Source of the DNA: Trissonchulus latispiculum | Lineage: Eukaryota > Nematoda > Enoplea > Enoplida > Ironidae | Length of the DNA stretch: 64,000 nt | Direction of reading: 5' to 3' | NCBI GenBank assembly: GCA_030248195.1 | Contig: JASAND010021406.1 | Coordinates: 90,016-154,015, forward strand | Shown here: in pieces, positions 43,129 to 54,709 of the stretch | Layout: every line of letters starts with the position of its first letter | How positions within the stretch are numbered: the stretch's first letter is position 1 | The notes under the pieces: model-generated | What the model saw: the letters and a program-made list of their open reading frames with translations, nothing else | Told to the model about the DNA's origin: nothing | The model's database searches: none | Program-made: the position numbers and the translations under genes

Positions 43129-44493
43129 TCTTTGGAATTTTTACCCAAAAATTTCAAAGAATTACCAAAAACTAGCGAAAATTATAAAATTAGCTAAGGG
43201 GTGCTACGAAATTAACTAGTTTGATGTTTAAAAAGCTAGCTCTTTTGCCACATAACAGTATTAGGTTCGATGCAAAATAGCTTAAAGTTTCAAAGAATTC
43301 CACTCAGCGTAGCGCCCTGTGGAGCCTTCGCAAGCTGATGCTGTATATAGGTCTAAAACTCGACATGGCATGCATACAAACTTCGCTGCGTCCTGAACGC
43401 TATGTGCAAGTTACATATATATGTATATATATTATATGCCGATCCCAAATTTTGCAGAGATGGTTCTGACGTTATAGTGATTTGATATCGTGTAAAATAA
43501 TCTCCAGACCAAAATATACTTTTCTGTGCGATGCGACCAAAGTCCGAAAAATTGGGCGTGGGAGGTCCACACAGGTGGATGTTATCTAATGTCTTCTGAA
43601 CTATGGTCATCGTAGGCATAGGTGTGGCTGGCAAAAGTAGGGGTGGGGGTTTGAAAAAAGTAGGGAGAGGGGTTTGGCAAGAAAGGGGGTGGGGGTCAAA
43701 AAAAGTAGATTTGGGGGAGGGGTAAGAAAATTTTTAGAGGGGGGGGGGTCGTCGAAAAACCGGTTTATCGTTAGAAAACTGAAAAATATTCTCACTTTTC
43801 AACTATATATGTATTTTTAGCGATTTTTAAAGTAAATATGCGAATTTCAGCAATTTTTCGCTATAATTTTCTGAAAATTTTCGAACATTTGGCTAAAAAC
43901 ATGCAAAAATTCAGGTAGGGGGTCGAAACTTTTTATGGTGCGTCGGAGGGTTTAGGACATAGGTGTAATTGGGGGCGGGTTGGGGGTTGGGGGTAACCCC
44001 CCCAGCCATTTTTCCAAGCCCCCCAGAAATTTCTGGGGCCCCCGGCCCCCCCCCAACTGGGGGGGGGTAGTCCAAATCCAAATTCTTGGCTTAACGTGTT
44101 TATTATCGCGAGAAATACCCATTTATAACGGTTTCATGGGCTTCTAGACTCAATATTGACCTTATTCTGGACTCATAAACATGTTGGCAATCAAGTTTTC
44201 GAGTTTAAGATAACTGTCTAAATCTAATGTTAAAATTACTTAATGATTTCATGTTTTTCGGCATTAGCAATAGCAATAGCATGACTGAAAATGCGATTTT
44301 TGGCATAAAAATAGAAAAACTTTTTGGGGGAGGTTTGGGGGGGTCGTGGGGGGGTTGGGGGGTCTAAAAAGGCCCCCCCCAAAATTCCGGAGGAGGGGGC
44401 CTCCCAACCCAAATCCCCGTTACACCTATGGTTTAGGATTAAGGGGGAGGGCTGGAAAAAATTTTTAGGGGGAGGTTTGGCGACCCCTCCATT
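43127..44493. repeat. Second copy of the 36,007-37,842 block
   Basis: Same orientation; ends where the GC-rich retroelement starts. It lacks the MITE at 36538-36989 but shares the one at 37326-37778. Confidence 0.9.
43958..44430. mobile_element. hAT-like MITE, perfect GTTTAGGA duplication
   Basis: Ends CATAGGTGTAATTGGG and CCCCGTTACACCTATG; exact GTTTAGGA at 43950-43957 and 44431-44438. Shared with 37326-37778, so inserted before the block was duplicated. Confidence 0.88.
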
Positions 44494-45100
44494 GTACGAC
44501 GGCGTACGACGGTACGACGGCGTACCCCCTACTGACGCCGGCCCAACAGAAATGGTTGGGTCTACCCACCCTACAACCTGCAGCACCCGGTGAGGATGCT
44601 GGAGCTTTGCTGGCGGCTCGCCGGCATTTAGAAGAACAGGCCTACTTCCGCCAGAGGTGATCTTACCCTCCACCTAGGACGTATGTGCCCCCTCCCGTGC
44701 CGGAGTCGGCATAGGGCTCAATTCCTGGCCTTACACCGGATCTGGTGTCGGCCCTACGTCTGTGCGCATACGGCCTGCCGGGTCGGTCTGGCCAGGCAGG
44801 ACCCTCTGATGGGCCCCAACCCCGCCGGCGTAATTCCGAGCCGGACCCAACTCCGCTGATTCGGGACCAGAATCGGCCTGATCGGCAGGCTCTGACGAGC
44901 CCGGCCGACGAAGAAGGGACGACGACGAAGAAGGTACCCAGCTAGGAGCTAGCAGGGACCCACCTCCACGGCAGGAACCCAAGCCGTCTCCTGCCCGTAG
45001 CTACAGGAGTTCGGCTCAGATACAGCTAACTCCCCCACCTGGCGGCCCGCTTCGACCACCGTCTAAATCAGAGCCGAAGGAATCTCTTCAGGCTAAGGAA

Positions 45101-46675
45101 ATGGTGGATGCGGGCACTGACCCCGTACCACCACCGGATAATAAGGTGGTACCTTGGGTCAATCCGCTGGCCCTCCTAGTCCGAGTCCCACAAACTAGGA
45201 CTATGTCACCGGCGGAATATCAGGTATGCCGGTCCCTCATTACCCAGTGGCTGGCTGACCTGCCGGACGTCACATGGGGAGCACTCGACGAGTACTACCC
45301 GGAATTGTGCGCCGACTTGCTCAGCCTATGGCCCTCTGAAAGGGAGGACCCGGATGCTGGACCTCCACCATTCCAGCAATATGGGGCTCAGCCAGAGCAG
45401 CCTCATGCAGATGAAGCCGGGTTGGCTAATCTGCCTTTTCCCCAGCAGCCTGTGTATTGGCCGTCGCGACCTAGGGCTAGGTCGGTGCCAACTAGAGCTG
45501 AGGCTGAGACTGAACTTAGAAGACCGGGCGGTCGGTCTCCCCTCAAAATTGAGCAAGCCCCGTTGGAGAAATCAGCCTCTCCGCCTATAGGTCGACGTTG
45601 GCCTGTGGCTCGCCGGCAAGAACCTCGGACAGAGGTTCATGCCCCAAACGGCTGGTCCCCACAATACCGTGGCACTAGCCAAGCCTACCCAGTTTGACCT
45701 CACCCGGCAATTGGGTGAGTATTTGAAAGGCTTCAAGGGTATGAAGCTCTTTCAGGGATCTCAAAGCCCAATTAAATTCACGAGTTGGCTAAATAACTTC
45801 GTCGCAGCGGCCAACATGCATCAAGTGCCAAGCGAGCTCTGGCACCGGTTACTGTGGACCATGGTAGACGATAACGTCAAGGAGGCACTTAGTCCACACC
45901 CGCCGTCTACCTATGAAGAATTTATCGTGGTGCTCCGCCAATTGTATGAACCGCTTCCTACTACTGTAGAACAATATGCAGAACAGTTCTACAGGAAGCA
46001 GCAACAGCTTAATGAGCGGGCACACGACTTTGTCGCGGCACTGCGACTGCTCACCGCTAAAGCTTTTCCTCTCGAGAGGGAAAAGAAGCTCTGTACCCAG
46101 TTCTGCCGTGGTCTACGGCAGGACCTCAGAAAACGGATTGGCGGAGCTCTAGCCGATCTCCAGTTTTGGCCTCATGCTCGGGAGAATGAGCTGGTCAATC
46201 GGGCCCTGCATATAGCAGAGACGGTAGGAACTGAGATGACTGAGGAAGCCCTAGTCCAAGCTTTTGCGGTACAGCAGCCGCCACAGCAGCAGCGTGCGGG
46301 TGTGCACCAGCCTGCAGGGGCCAACCTCAGGCCTCACCTAATCAAGGGGCCCAACACCAGGGACAGGAATTGTGTTTCCTGTGTACGCAACCAGGTCATC
46401 GGTTGCGTCAATGCCCTACATATCTGGCCGGCGTGCAGATATTTGGCGCTGACCAAACACAACGGCAAAGGATCTGTGCTCGTTTAGGAGGCACTGCCAA
46501 CAGGCCTAACCCGGCCGCTCCAGCAGCGAATAACGGTGGGAATAACCGTTATAATAATAATAACCAGCCAGCTGGACGAGGCCGGCGGTGGGGCCGCGGT
46601 ATCATTGGCCCACTGCGTTATGAGGGTTTCCCGACTAGGGAAACGCCCAGCAGGGGCACGGGCAGTAGAGCCTGA
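45101..46675 (+). pseudogene. gag remnant with CCHC zinc knuckle
   Basis: A Pro-rich N-terminal part (45101-45697) shifts frame into a retrotransposon capsid-like region (45639-46487: WLNNFVAAANMHQVP, VLRQLYEPLP, FCRGLRQDLRKRI), then shifts again near 46,370 to the nucleocapsid knuckle CFLCTQPGHRLRQC, a CX2CX4HX4C motif. Such a protein would assemble the particle of the retroelement. At least two frameshifts break it. Confidence 0.85.
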
Positions 46676-48370
46676 CTCGTGTCCCTCCCAACCCATGACC
46701 GTAGTTAACATGATCGTTGCCCCTACCCCACCTATCGGGTCGATGGGTCCCTCCCCTTTTAACCCTCCCGATCACCGAGAACCTCGATTCTGGGACAGTG
46801 ATGACTCGGACGGGTGGCCAGCGATGTCTGGTAACCCGGAAGTGGCTGCAAAGGACGGATGTGTCCTGCAGCCTGAGGCATACACGAGACCCGGAACCCA
46901 GCCCTTGACATTCGTACGGGATACGTACGTTTGCACTTGCAAGAAGTGCAAAAAGAAACTTCAGAAACGGAAAAACAAAGAGAACTGGATCCCACCTCGG
47001 CAGGTGGTATTAGACAATGGAGGCTTCCCAGGGGGAGGAGGCCTCTTCTTTGATGGAAATGGCATAAAACGACCCCATAAGTTCTGGAACCACTGGCGAA
47101 AGACGGTGAAGCCTTTGGGTTTTGGGGGTTGGAACCCGGGTCAAGGGCCGATTCGCGATGATGCGAAACCCCCTAGGTTCGGGTGGAAAAACCCCAGTAC
47201 GTACCGACGCCTTGGAGTGTCTGGTACCCAGTGGAACCAGATCGAGCGGTCACTCAGACGTTGAGTGACATGGAAGATGCCGAGGCATGCGCGGTGCAGA
47301 AACGCCAGAAACGGGCTACTTCGGCAGCCGGACAGGCGACAAAGTCCTCAGTAGCCTCTAAGGAGGTACAAGTCGACCTAATAAATTCTGCACCGCCCCT
47401 TCTGCCTTTTAAGAGGCAGCCCCAACAGCCATCAAAGCGGCCTGCGGCCTCAGGTTTAAGCCCTGGGGATCCACCTCCAGTATCCAGCGGGGCTTCTGAT
47501 TTAAGCCCTGGGGACCGACAGACTCCGGATACTGGGGTTTCTGTCTTAAGCCCTGGGGATAAGACTCCTGCTGGTCGGAATTCAACTAGTACAGACCCAG
47601 CTACAGACGAGGTGGTACCAGACTCTCAAGTGGTAGCCCCTACCCCACCCCGAAGGCGGGGCCCGCCTTCAGTGGTTACTAAGCCGACACCACCGCAAGA
47701 GCTCCATCAACGGAAGTTGCGGGATCCTAGCAACTACTGCACATTTAGGGAGATTACCCAACTGGAGGACACCTCGGACGATGAGGGTCCTGGTGGCACC
47801 TGTACTCAAACCAGAGCGCAGATAACGCCACCACCGCGCCGTCTCCCATCCACCTCGAAGGAGGAGGATTCCGATGATGGCCCACTCCCCGTTGCGGCTT
47901 CACGTGCGTCCCCACCACGCACAATTCCACCTGTACGCCTACGTCGGGACGACGAGGGTCAGTGGGAACAGGTTACGGATCGGTCACGGTGTAGCGACCC
48001 GGTCTCAGACAGTCCTGTCCCCACCCAGAACCGGTTCGCAGCACTCCAGGATACGGAGATGGAGCTGCTAGAGCAAGGCTGGATCGAACTCCAGGCGGCG
48101 CTGACCACCCTGCATACTCAGAAAGACCAGGTCGCCTACAAGATCCGTGCTATGGCGTCCCACTTTGAGAATACAGTCGACTATGCAAAGCGCCAAGCAA
48201 TGGAATTCGACCGGCTTTTGGCCGAATTCGCCCAGAAAGATCAAGATAGGCTGAAACAGGTTGAGGGATCGCGCTCCGCGCGCTATCCTAACCAACCTAT
48301 CTGGAGCGAAGACCCACCCAACTCCAACGGGTGCAATTCTCGGTACCCGAGGATGAAATCGAGATACTGA
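46676..48370 (+). pseudogene. Unrecognised spacer region between gag and protease
   Basis: The largest open part (47183-48370, 395 codons) is Pro/Ser/Asp-rich, with a threefold LSPGD repeat at about residues 95-125 and a probable coiled coil near residues 300-360. No known domain. It may be an extended gag tail or a linker specific to this lineage; it joins the protease region through another frame change. Confidence 0.5.
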
Positions 48371-48406
48371 GTTCTGAGCCGGTAGCTTGGGAAGAGCTGC
48401 CGACTG

Positions 48407-49109
48407 GTGAACAGTTCCGAACAGAACAGTGTTCCGCCAGAGGCTACGCCATCTACCAGTCTCGAACCAGAAGCCGGTGAATCGGAAGGTGATTCCGATG
48501 CCTCTACAGCTGTCGGGGATGACCGCCACCTGAGTCGAGCTGTCCGCTCGGTCGTGCAAGGACGGTCTCGGTTCTTCGTATCACAATGTACGAAGATAGC
48601 CATGAGGAAGAGCCCGTACCTCATCATTGAGGTACAAGGGGTCAAAACTCTGGCCCTCCTGGATACGGAAGCAAATATTTCATTGATGTCCCCGACAATT
48701 GTTCGACCAAATCAATCAGACCGGCAAGCTGCTGGTGGACTTAACCAAAGCCTTTAAGGCGGCTACAGCCTCGGAGGAGTCGCAACTTGAGCTTATTGGC
48801 GAGTGCCAAGTTGAGTTCAAGTTACAAGGGGTGTCGTATGTGCACACCTTTCATGTAGCTTATGGCCTTCACCAAGACCTTATCTTGGGCTACGACTTTC
48901 AGGTCGAGAACCACTGGATGGTAAACCCCAGTGACCACTCGGTGAGGGCGGGTAGCCTCAAGATTCCCCTCCTTACCCCAAAGATACAAGATCCTATACC
49001 AAACTACCAGTACAACACAATAATGGCGGATAAAGGGCAATCCCCACCTCTCAGTACAGTAGACCCCAACAAAACTGCGTCAGACTGGTTTTGCACAGAC
49101 TTTATATAG
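48407..49109 (+). pseudogene. Aspartic protease remnant, active-site Gly changed
   Basis: The protease motif reads LLDTEANISLMS at about 48,655 where the family has D-T/S-G, so the catalytic loop glycine is replaced. After a frameshift near 48,700 the second half continues to DLILGYDF, the conserved C-terminal motif. It would not mature a polyprotein. Confidence 0.82.
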
Positions 49110-49440
49110 TGACAGTCAATCAATAAAAGCCAACCCTACACACGAGTAAAGAAAGGTTGATTGTTTGTCAAATAGAAGTGTAATTTTAGACATCTGTTAT
49201 CTTAAATACTAGTTTCCCTATTATATTTACATCACAAACCTACAGTATAACCATTTCTAAGCATGTACTACCAACTTCACACTGTAGAACAAACAAAGTA
49301 GACCTATTGTAGCAATACTGTAAAATCTAAAAGGTTACTGTAAAATACTGTAGAGATACTGAGAAAATCTAGACGGTTACTGTAATTTTAAATCCTTATA
49401 CTTAGGCTTAGCACGTCTAACTGACTGATATTCCACAGCA
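49110..49440. other. AT-rich insert between protease and reverse transcriptase
   Basis: About 330 bp of AT-rich sequence inside the GC-rich element, with repeated 'ggttactgtaa' and 'actgtaga' words. No coding function; probably a later insertion, though no clear terminal repeats are seen. Confidence 0.45.
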
Positions 49441-49462
49441 GGCACTCAAACAGTACCAACAA

Positions 49463-50507
49463 GTGGACCCAGGTAATATGGCTCCACAGACGTCCACTGA
49501 CAACCAGAAATGGTGGTGTTGGGTGGACCCTATAGTCTGCCCTGCCGAGCTCAAAGACCCGGCTCCGGACGAAGAGCCGCCCGCCTTGAACGAAAAAGGC
49601 CTCAATGCCTTCAATGACATGCACTACTCGGCCGATGAGATGGTGCAGCAACCACTGCCTCCACTCGAGGAGAGGTTGCAGTTCATTGAAGAGAATGTCG
49701 ACCTTGAGACTACTATCCTGGATGAGGATGGCCATGCCCGGTTGAAGGACCTTCTGGTGGAATACAATGATGCGGTGGCTCGACCTGGGAACCCGGGTCG
49801 AACCAAGGTAGACCAACACATCATTGACACCGGCAAGGAAGGCCCTATCAAAAGTCGGTATTACAGGACCAACCCAAAGGATAAGGCCGAGATAGAGAAG
49901 CATATCAAGGCAATGCTGGACGAGGGAGTGTGTTCTCCCTACTAGTCCCTGGTCCTCCCCCTGTATATTGGTGGGCAGGAAGGACGGGACCACGCGCCTT
50001 GTTATCGACTATCGTCGGCTTAACCGGATAACCCAGAAGGACAGCTATCCCTTGCCCAAGATCGATGAGATCATGGACCAACTAAAAGGGGCGGCTGTCT
50101 TCTCCACAATTGACTTGGCCGCCGGGTATTGGCAGGTCGAACTCTACCCGGAACACCGGGAAAAGACGGCATTTGTTTCGCATATGGGGCTTTTCCATAT
50201 GAACGTAATGCCGTTCGGTCTCTGTAATGCGCCGGCGACCTTCCAGCGTATTATGGAGAAGGTCCTGACTGACTTGCCGGTGTACATTGATGACGTCTTG
50301 ATACCAACGCCGGATATGGCGACCCATCTGGACGTGCTCCGGTCTACCTTACAGCGCCTGAGGGAAAACGGCCTACGAATCAAACTCAAGAAGTGCTGTT
50401 TCGGACACTATGCCGTTCCTCGGACACTATGTGGGCAGCTACGGCATCAGCGTGGACCCCGCCAAGGTAGAGGCTGTGTCTACAATGCCCCCACCCAAGG
50501 ACGTTAA
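49463..50507 (+). pseudogene. Ty3/Gypsy reverse transcriptase remnant
   Basis: Reads up to LDEGVCSPY, where a stop and a frame change occur near 49,942, then TTRLVIDYRRLNRITQKDSY, FSTIDLAAGYWQ, MPFGLCNAPATFQ and the catalytic VYIDDVLI. The polymerase triad residues are visible, but the frame is broken at least twice. Confidence 0.9.
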
Positions 50508-50531
50508 GGGTATTAAGTCCTTCCTGGGCAT

Positions 50532-51383
50532 GTGTGGTTATTACCGCTGGTCCTTAATTATGCCAAAGTGGCGGCCCCAATGACGGCCCTTCTCAAAAAG
50601 GACGTACCATTCGTCTGGTCAGACGAATGCCAGCAATCTTTCGAGGCCTTGAAAGCTTGCTTGACAGAGGCCCCCGTACTGGGCTTCCCCGACTTCGACA
50701 AGACCTTCTATGTTACTGTGGACGCTAGCAAGCGCGGGCTTGGAGCGGTTCTGGAACAACAAGCTTCGGTGCCTAGAAGCATGCATAACCCAACAGGACC
50801 GCGGGTACTTAAGGAACGGCCGGTGGCCTATGCCAGCCGAGCCTTAATACCCTCCGAGAAGGTCATGTCGCCCACGGAAATGGAGGGCATGGCAGCTATC
50901 TGGGGTTGTCGGAAGTTCCGGCATTACCTGTCGTGCCGACAGTTTATTGTCCGGACCGACCATATGGCGGTACGGGATCTGCTGAATAACCCTCAGCGGT
51001 TAGCTAAGAGCAAGCTTGCCAAGTATGCACTCCAAATCCAGGGTTTCCACTTTGTAGTAGAATATAAAAAGGGCCGTACTAACAACGTGGCGGATACGTT
51101 GTCACAGAACGACCCCCTTGACGACCCAGCATCGGCAGCGGTGGATGGCACGGCGCAGATGTATCCACCAGAGGTGTGCCCAGTTACGGTGGTGGAGCCG
51201 CCACCTCCCAGCACCCTAGTGGGCTGGAAACGTCAGCTTCGCGAAGAGCCAGAATTCGCAGCTCTATTGGACTATATGGAGCATAAGAAGCTGCCGTCTG
51301 ATGCTGACGAGGCCTCTAATCTACTGAAGTTTAGGGCCGATTTTTCCATTGAAGATGGTGTCCTCTACCGCCCTACTGAATGA
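50532..51383 (+). pseudogene. Ty3/Gypsy RNase H remnant
   Basis: A frame of 283 codons with FEALKACLTEAPVLGFPDF, VTVDASKRGLGAVL, an AYASRAL block, and VRTDHMAVRDLL, the usual Ty3 RNase H layout. It ends in a stop just before the integrase zinc region, which continues in another frame. Confidence 0.9.
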
Positions 51384-52437
51384 GCGAGGCCAGAAACGAG
51401 GAGCCTCGTTTAAAACCGTTGTGGTACCGCGGAGTCAGCGGGACCGCATCCTGGCCGAGGCTCATTCAGACTTTACTTCCGGTGGACACAGGGCCTATAC
51501 CCAGGCTCATGCGAGTCTGGCCTCTCGTTATTATTGGCCTACCATGTCACAGGATTTGACCAACTTTATCCGGTAGTGCAAAGCCTGTGCTCAGTTCAAT
51601 GATGGCCCTCGTCGGTATCAGGCCACCTTGCGAAATATAGTTACTGTCAGACGGCCACTGGATATGGTGGCCATGGACGTCATGCACTTCGGCAATAATG
51701 GCACTAAGCGCCATAATACCTGCGTCCTTACCATCGTGGATTACCTCACGAGGTATGCAGAAGCCTTTGCTATGCCCAACGAACGGGCAGAGACCACGGC
51801 CTGTTGGTACTTTAATGGCTTCGTGGCCCGGTGGGGCGCACCAGCATGCATCCTGACAGACCAAGGCCCTAATTTTATGTCTAAGTTCATGACTGCCCTG
51901 GTTGACGCCAACGGTTCGGAACGCCACCGAACCACGGCGTACCACCCGCAAACCAACGGCGTAGTTGATCGGTTTAACCGGACAATACGTGGACTTATCA
52001 TTAAATATGTTAATCGGTTCTAGGACGATTGGGACGATTACCTGCCTTGTGGTCTGTGTATTTATCGAGCTACGGTGCATAGCTCTACCAAGGAGACACC
52101 ATATTTCCTCATGACTGGTAGGGATTACCGGTTTCCTGAGGATAACTTTTTCAAGTCCCGGAGTGGGGACTTGACCAGAGATTATGGCGACGCTAGTAGC
52201 CATTTAGTGTCTCGGTTAGATGAGGCATGGCGAATTGCACACGAACATCTGGCAGAAGCGGCCCTGGTAAATAAGGAACGCTATGACCTGAAAGCCAGTC
52301 CTAAGTTCAAACCAGGAGTTCTGGTTATGCTCAACGTCGAGAATAAAGAACGTCCCTTCTGGTTTATGCAAGAAGCTGAGGCCCAAATACGAAGGCCCTT
52401 ATCGTGTCGTGGAAAAGCTCTCAGCTTCCACGTATAA
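51349..52437 (+). pseudogene. Ty3/Gypsy integrase remnant, D-D-D instead of D-D-E
   Basis: Zinc-finger part to 51,576, then an in-frame TAG and a core from 51,628: VAMDVMHFG, ILTDQGPNFMS and NGVVDRFNRT, where the catalytic Glu is an Asp. Another TAG follows at about 52,021. C-terminal region continues to 52,437. Not functional as it stands. Confidence 0.87.
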
Positions 52438-53037
52438 GATCCGCCTGGTGAAAGGTCAGAGAGAGCTTACCATCGTGAATATAAACCGCTTGAAACCTTT
52501 TGTCGATAAGCCAGTGAAGTTGCCTGTCATTGAAATCTAGTTTGTTATGCCTCCGGGTGATTCCTAACATCCAAGTACCGGTACTTATCGGCGTATTGTA
52601 CCTGTAAACCGTCTGGCCAGACGTATCCAATTTTTTGTAGCGATCGCTCATAGCTAGGTTTCTTGTATTCTGTACTTTTGCCTTGGTGTTGGCATGATTT
52701 TTCTGGTTTCTTTTTCCATGGGGGTGGGCGCCCCTCCTTTTTTTAGGATCCTTTAGATTCCAATCTACTTTAACCCATTCCAACTTATCTAATTTTTTTC
52801 AGGGGGTATTTCGTTGTAAAGTTATCTATCCCTATTCTAGTTTCCTTTTCCCTAATAGATTTCTACTATTTCTACATTCCTACTCCTAATATCTTTTTCC
52901 CCTCCCCTAAATTTACCTATGGGGGTCTACTACTTCCTTTCGTGGTAAATCCCTAAGATTCCATTTAATTTAATTTATAATTTTTTCTCCTAAACAAAAG
53001 GATCCTAAAAACCCTGGGTCTTTCCTTTTAGGAGGGG

Positions 53038-53668
53038 TGTTAGGTACACCGCCTCCTCCCCTAGTCCTCATGCACCCTTAGTTAGGTCTCTCTTAGTTAG
53101 GTTCTTTTATCCTAGTTTGGGTCTACACACGCACTGTTCAGGCTATTGCACTGGCCTCGGGGCCCTACGTATGTTTTACCCCTACCTAAGCACATCAATC
53201 ATGCTTTCACTTAGTTGCCCTTGGCATTTTTGTAATTTTTCTCTTGTATGCACTCTGGTACTCAAAGTTTGGGGTGTGGGTATACACACCTGCCTATTTC
53301 ACCCGGGGTGGCGGCCTATGCTAACCCTCCCTGCCCTCTGGTAGTGGAGGAGCCCCGCTATCATCCATGATCTCCCTGCCCCTGCACCCTTCCCATTGGC
53401 TAAGAAAGGGGGTACCCTTGCGCGCCAATGGGTACAGCACCATAATGTATTTGTTTTGTTTCTGTTACGGTTTATTTGCGATTACGTTTATTTTGCTACG
53501 ATTTTACTGGTTATTACTTGTAACGACGATTTTGCTCATCCCTATTTACGACGATCCCGGATTTGACTCTTGGTTGGACTCTTTGGTTGCCAGTGTATGG
53601 GCAATAATTTCTCATTCCGCGTGGCCAAAGATTTTCCAGGACGACCAAATCCTCCCGCGCCAGTAACA
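53038..53668 (+). repeat. Probable LTR, 631 bp, TGTTA...TAACA
   Basis: Preceded by a polypurine stretch (ggagggg), starts TGTTAGGTACACC and ends CAGTAACA, giving 5-bp inverted termini. Only one copy is in the window, so the assignment rests on position and ends. Confidence 0.6.
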
Positions 53669-54337
53669 CCAGGTGACTTGAATAATGGTTCCCCGGTATG
53701 GCGGGTTAAGCTTTCCGGTGTCGGCCACCCACATAGTCGGAAATAGACTTACGGCGGCCATCCGGTCTTTCCCTGCTGTACCCGTGAACCAACAGCAGGG
53801 TAGTTGGGCACCTGTATATCGCCAATTGTCGGTTCGGCCTGCTTCTCCTGCGCCCGGCCCGTTCCCGGTTTTTCCGGGGGCACCTCGTTTCGGGTCCATA
53901 CAAGGTATAGACCTGAGACGGACTACTTCCTCGTCCTCGTCACGGGACACGTCTCTTTCACGTACGACCCCACAACCGGAGGTTGCCTTGGAACCAATGG
54001 GCACATTGGGTCAGGCACCCTCGGGACCGGGCTGGTGCCCTTTCTGGCCCGTTTCAGGCTAGAGCCGCGGCATATACGGCTCAGCAACGACCACCTCAAC
54101 CGGGTACAGCTTTTGGTTCGTTGCCTCCAAGGCCTACGGGGCAGCCACAGCCACGCCCATCGGCCGTTTGTACCAAATGTGGTTAACCATTTGCTAACCA
54201 TTTGGTTATTCGCTAACCAAATGGTTAACTAACCATTTGCTAACCATGACCATTTGCTTAGCAGCAACTTCCTTGCACCAAATGTGGTTAGCAAATGGTT
54301 AGTCAACCATATGGTTAGCAAATGGTTAGCAGGAGCT

Positions 54338-54420
54338 AGAGGCGGGACGTCTCTGAACCAATCAGACTACGCCGCTGCACTAGTTTATCCAATAAATTAC
54401 AGTGAAATTTTAAAAGGCTT
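54338..54420 (+). promoter_or_regulatory. Possible promoter upstream of the intact RNase H-integrase frame
   Basis: A GC box (ggcggg, 54341-54346), two CCAAT words (54358-54362, 54389-54393) and a TATA-like ttttaaaa (54408-54415) lie in order about 300 bp before the frame. Words this short occur by chance; the arrangement is suggestive only. Confidence 0.3.
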
Positions 54421-54709
54421 CACTCACGATTAAACATATTTCAGTGTCGTGTTTCTATACAATTCCGATCTTGTGCCTTCTGTCTATACGCAAACGAACT
54501 TTTATAATTAGGTACTTAATAAAGCAGGTTCAAAACATTCGTGAGACAAAACTTCACTATGCAATTGGTAAAAGATAAAGGTCATATAAAAGCAGCGACA
54601 TCTAGTGATCAACTCCACAAAAATTATAATTCGAATACTACTACCTTTCAAGAACACTGCTGATTTGAGCAATAGAAGACAGTTTTAAGTTTTCTTACCA
54701 ACCTTACAC

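Larger units (their letters stand above)
44494..53668 (+). mobile_element. Degenerate, 5'-truncated Ty3/Gypsy LTR retrotransposon
   Basis: GC-rich, unlike its surroundings. It has gag, protease, reverse transcriptase, RNase H and integrase remnants in the Ty3/Gypsy order and one LTR at the right end. Frame changes or stops occur about every 500-1,000 bp. No left LTR is seen; the left edge cuts the duplicated block at 44,493. Confidence 0.88.

Noticed and set aside
42936..43219. Frames consisting largely of alternating Tyr-Ile
   Set aside because: Translation of the TA microsatellite.
46536..47264. A 242-codon plus-strand frame in the Ty3 element
   Set aside because: No recognisable motif, and it overlaps the sensible gag and spacer frames; kept only as part of the unrecognised spacer.
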